Source: Verrucomicrobia bacterium 12-59-8 (GTDB taxonomy: Bacteria; Verrucomicrobiota; Verrucomicrobiae; Verrucomicrobiales; Verrucomicrobiaceae). Taken from it: DNA of 6,510 nucleotides. The notes below the pieces were generated by a model. It worked only from the letters and a program-made list of their open reading frames with translations, had not been told where the DNA came from and did no database searches. The position numbers and the translations under genes are program-made. The number at the start of each line of letters is the position of its first letter. Position 1 is the first letter of the stretch. Shown here one piece after another: positions 5,096 to 6,510 of the stretch. The stretch lies in assembly GCA_002279765.1 (NCBI GenBank), contig NCCR01000249.1, positions 1-6,510 of the forward strand. The letters are read 5' to 3'.

Positions 5096-6510
5096 ACAGC
5101 GCCATCAGCACGTCACCGCGCGTCTTGCCAGACGGCGGTGAATCTGATTTTTCCGCTGCCGCGACAGCCGCCGCCCTTTTTTGCGGCTCATCAAACTTCT
5201 TCTCCCACACCGCCTCGGTCGCGGCCTTCAACGGTTCATCCAGCCGCGCGTTGTAGTCGGCAAAAAAACCCTTCGTCGCAAAATACTGCGCAGCAGCGAT
5301 GCGCGGATCATCCGCCGCCACATCCAAGTCATTGAAGAAGCTCACCATCACCTTCTTCGTCACCAGTCTTCGCAGCAGTACCTCGGCATCCAGCAGCGCA
5401 GGCGCAACACTTTGCTGCACCGCCAAGGCAGCCGCATATCCCGCCGACTCCGCCACATTCATCCACGTCGGCTCCAGTCGGATCGTTCCCCAGGCCACAT
5501 GTGTCGATGACAGACACACCGGCACCAGCAGATTGTCCACGCCCTGCGGCAGGATCGCGCGATACGGCACCTGCCCGGGAAAAGTCTCCACATCCAGCAT
5601 CATCTTGCCCTCTTCCAGCGCACCCGGCACATGTCGCGGGGTGCACGCATGTGCGTCCAGATACCACTCCGTCACGCCAATGCTGTCCTCATGCACTGGC
5701 GCACGCTCCAATCCTTGCGCCAGCATCGCATCATGCTGCGTAAAGATGTACCGCCCTGTGATCCGGCGTGCCTCGCGCACATAAAATTCATACGGCCGAT
5801 GCCCGTTGTCCGTGAACTCATCCTTCGCCAGACCATACTCACGCCACGACTTCTGCCTCTCCGCTTCCACCGTGGGATCATTCTGCAAAAAGTACAGCAG
5901 CGCCATCGTCGCATCCCAATGCGCGTCCATCACCTTGCGCCGGCCGCTCCAGTCCGCCTCCACATAGTCAGTTTGCATCCCCACCAGTTGTGGCCGGTTC
6001 CAGCCACGCTTCGCATTGGGAATTGGCGCAACGATTGAGCCATGTTCAAGCAGCTTCATCCTCTCCGCATCGTAGCCCGGCGGCTTTTCCACCGGCATGC
6101 GATTCGCCGGATCAGAACTCAGCATCGTGCGATAATTAAAAGCCTGTACATTCCCATCCGCCTCGCCCGTGCTCATCGGTTCTTTGATCCGCTGCAAACC
6201 CTTGAACTGACGCAGCTTCAGCTCGCCATGCAGCTTCTGTGCACGCGCCATCTCTTCAGTGGGAGCGACCTTGACGCCCTCCATGTAAACCACCCCCGCA
6301 TGCGGCTCTTTAAACTCCTCACGCGATTCCCGCCCCACCCGATATGGCACCTTGGCAACCGCCGCCAGATCGCCCTCATAGCTGCAATCAGCGAAAACCT
6401 TCGCGTTCACACTCTTCTCTGCCTTGCCCTCAAGCTCCCGAAAAGTCACCGATTTCAGCAGCGCTCCATCCCGTTGCACCGCAGCCGGATAATAGCCGCG
6501 CAAGACCGTG
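5079..6510 (-). CDS. FAD-dependent oxidoreductase (FAD_oxidored type), N-terminal part outside window
   Basis: 476 residues are visible before the TGA at 5081-5079. The frame stays open to the right edge (a TTG at 6503 is the furthest start-like codon but reads as an internal Leu in TVLRGYYP), so the N-terminal Rossmann segment with the GxGxxG dinucleotide site is missing. Hallmarks of the family are FADCSYEGDLAAVAKVPYR (about 6345-6400), the GVTEWYLDAHAC segment (about 5645-5680), and the C-terminal FAD-contact segment with LLVPVCLSSTHVAWGTIRLEP then AESAGYAAALAV (about 5424-5535). The C-terminus has an SLH-like stretch (FFNDLDVAADDPR then ATKGFFADY, about 5250-5340) and an Ala/Lys-rich tail. 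The family catalyses flavin redox reactions on mostly unknown substrates in Planctomycetes and Verrucomicrobia. It converges on the FN3-repeat gene; no functional link is evident. Whether it is exported depends on the unseen N-terminus. Confidence 0.9.
   Translation of the reverse strand, partial: TVLRGYYPAAVQRDGALLKSVTFRELEGKAEKSVNAKVFADCSYEGDLAAVAKVPYRVGRESREEFKEPHAGVVYMEGVKVAPTEEMARAQKLHGELKLRQFKGLQRIKEPMSTGEADGNVQAFNYRTMLSSDPANRMPVEKPPGYDAERMKLLEHGSIVAPIPNAKRGWNRPQLVGMQTDYVEADWSGRRKVMDAHWDATMALLYFLQNDPTVEAERQKSWREYGLAKDEFTDNGHRPYEFYVREARRITGRYIFTQHDAMLAQGLERAPVHEDSIGVTEWYLDAHACTPRHVPGALEEGKMMLDVETFPGQVPYRAILPQGVDNLLVPVCLSSTHVAWGTIRLEPTWMNVAESAGYAAALAVQQSVAPALLDAEVLLRRLVTKKVMVSFFNDLDVAADDPRIAAAQYFATKGFFADYNARLDEPLKAATEAVWEKKFDEPQKRAAAVAAAEKSDSPPSGKTRGDVLMALYQKRN

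Noticed and set aside
5299..5784. 161-codon plus-strand open frame
   Set aside because: Antisense to the conserved C-terminal flavin-contact part of the oxidoreductase; no domain of its own.
6501..6503. TTG as the true start of the oxidoreductase
   Set aside because: The frame remains open to the window edge and a start here would remove the flavin-binding Rossmann segment that the family needs. It reads as an internal leucine.

Overview
The window is GC-rich and compactly coded. It suggests a member of the Verrucomicrobiota, or less likely another PVC-superphylum bacterium. Three things point there: an extracytoplasmic-function (ECF) sigma factor of the 'PTTHWSIV' type beside a Hanks-type Ser/Thr kinase; a secreted protein with FN3-like repeats and the C-terminal 'DFDKDGIPNLIEYALNLNP' block common in verrucomicrobial exported proteins; and a FAD-dependent oxidoreductase of the FAD_oxidored type that is abundant in Planctomycetes and Verrucomicrobia. 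This assignment is from remembered family features, not a database search.

Layout. Positions 1-1828 (minus strand) hold a membrane-anchored Ser/Thr protein kinase that runs off the left edge. Its predicted extracytoplasmic part starts to repeat a 177-residue domain just before the window ends. A 98-bp divergent region (1829-1926) with two small inverted repeats separates it from an ECF sigma factor gene on the plus strand (1927-2655). A 173-bp gap (2656-2828) follows, with a 20-bp direct repeat and a hairpin. A 746-residue exported protein (2829-5069, plus) comes next. It has a signal peptide, an unrecognised N-terminal region, three gapless 99-residue FN3-like repeats and a C-terminal calcium-loop-like domain. 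Converging on it with a 9-bp gap is the C-terminal two thirds or so of a FAD-dependent oxidoreductase (5079 to beyond 6510, minus).

How the parts may work together. The divergent kinase and sigma pair is the likely regulatory unit: a transmembrane kinase senses something outside the cytoplasm and affects the sigma factor, with no anti-sigma gene visible. The secreted repeat protein lies in the same direction downstream of the sigma gene and could be one of its targets, but nothing in the sequence proves this. The oxidoreductase is probably an unrelated neighbour. There are no RNA genes, insertion sequences or CRISPR arrays that I can see. The most unusual features are the in-frame tandem domain duplication in the kinase ectodomain, the exact 297-bp periodicity in the secreted protein, and the short repeats in the two regulatory gaps.
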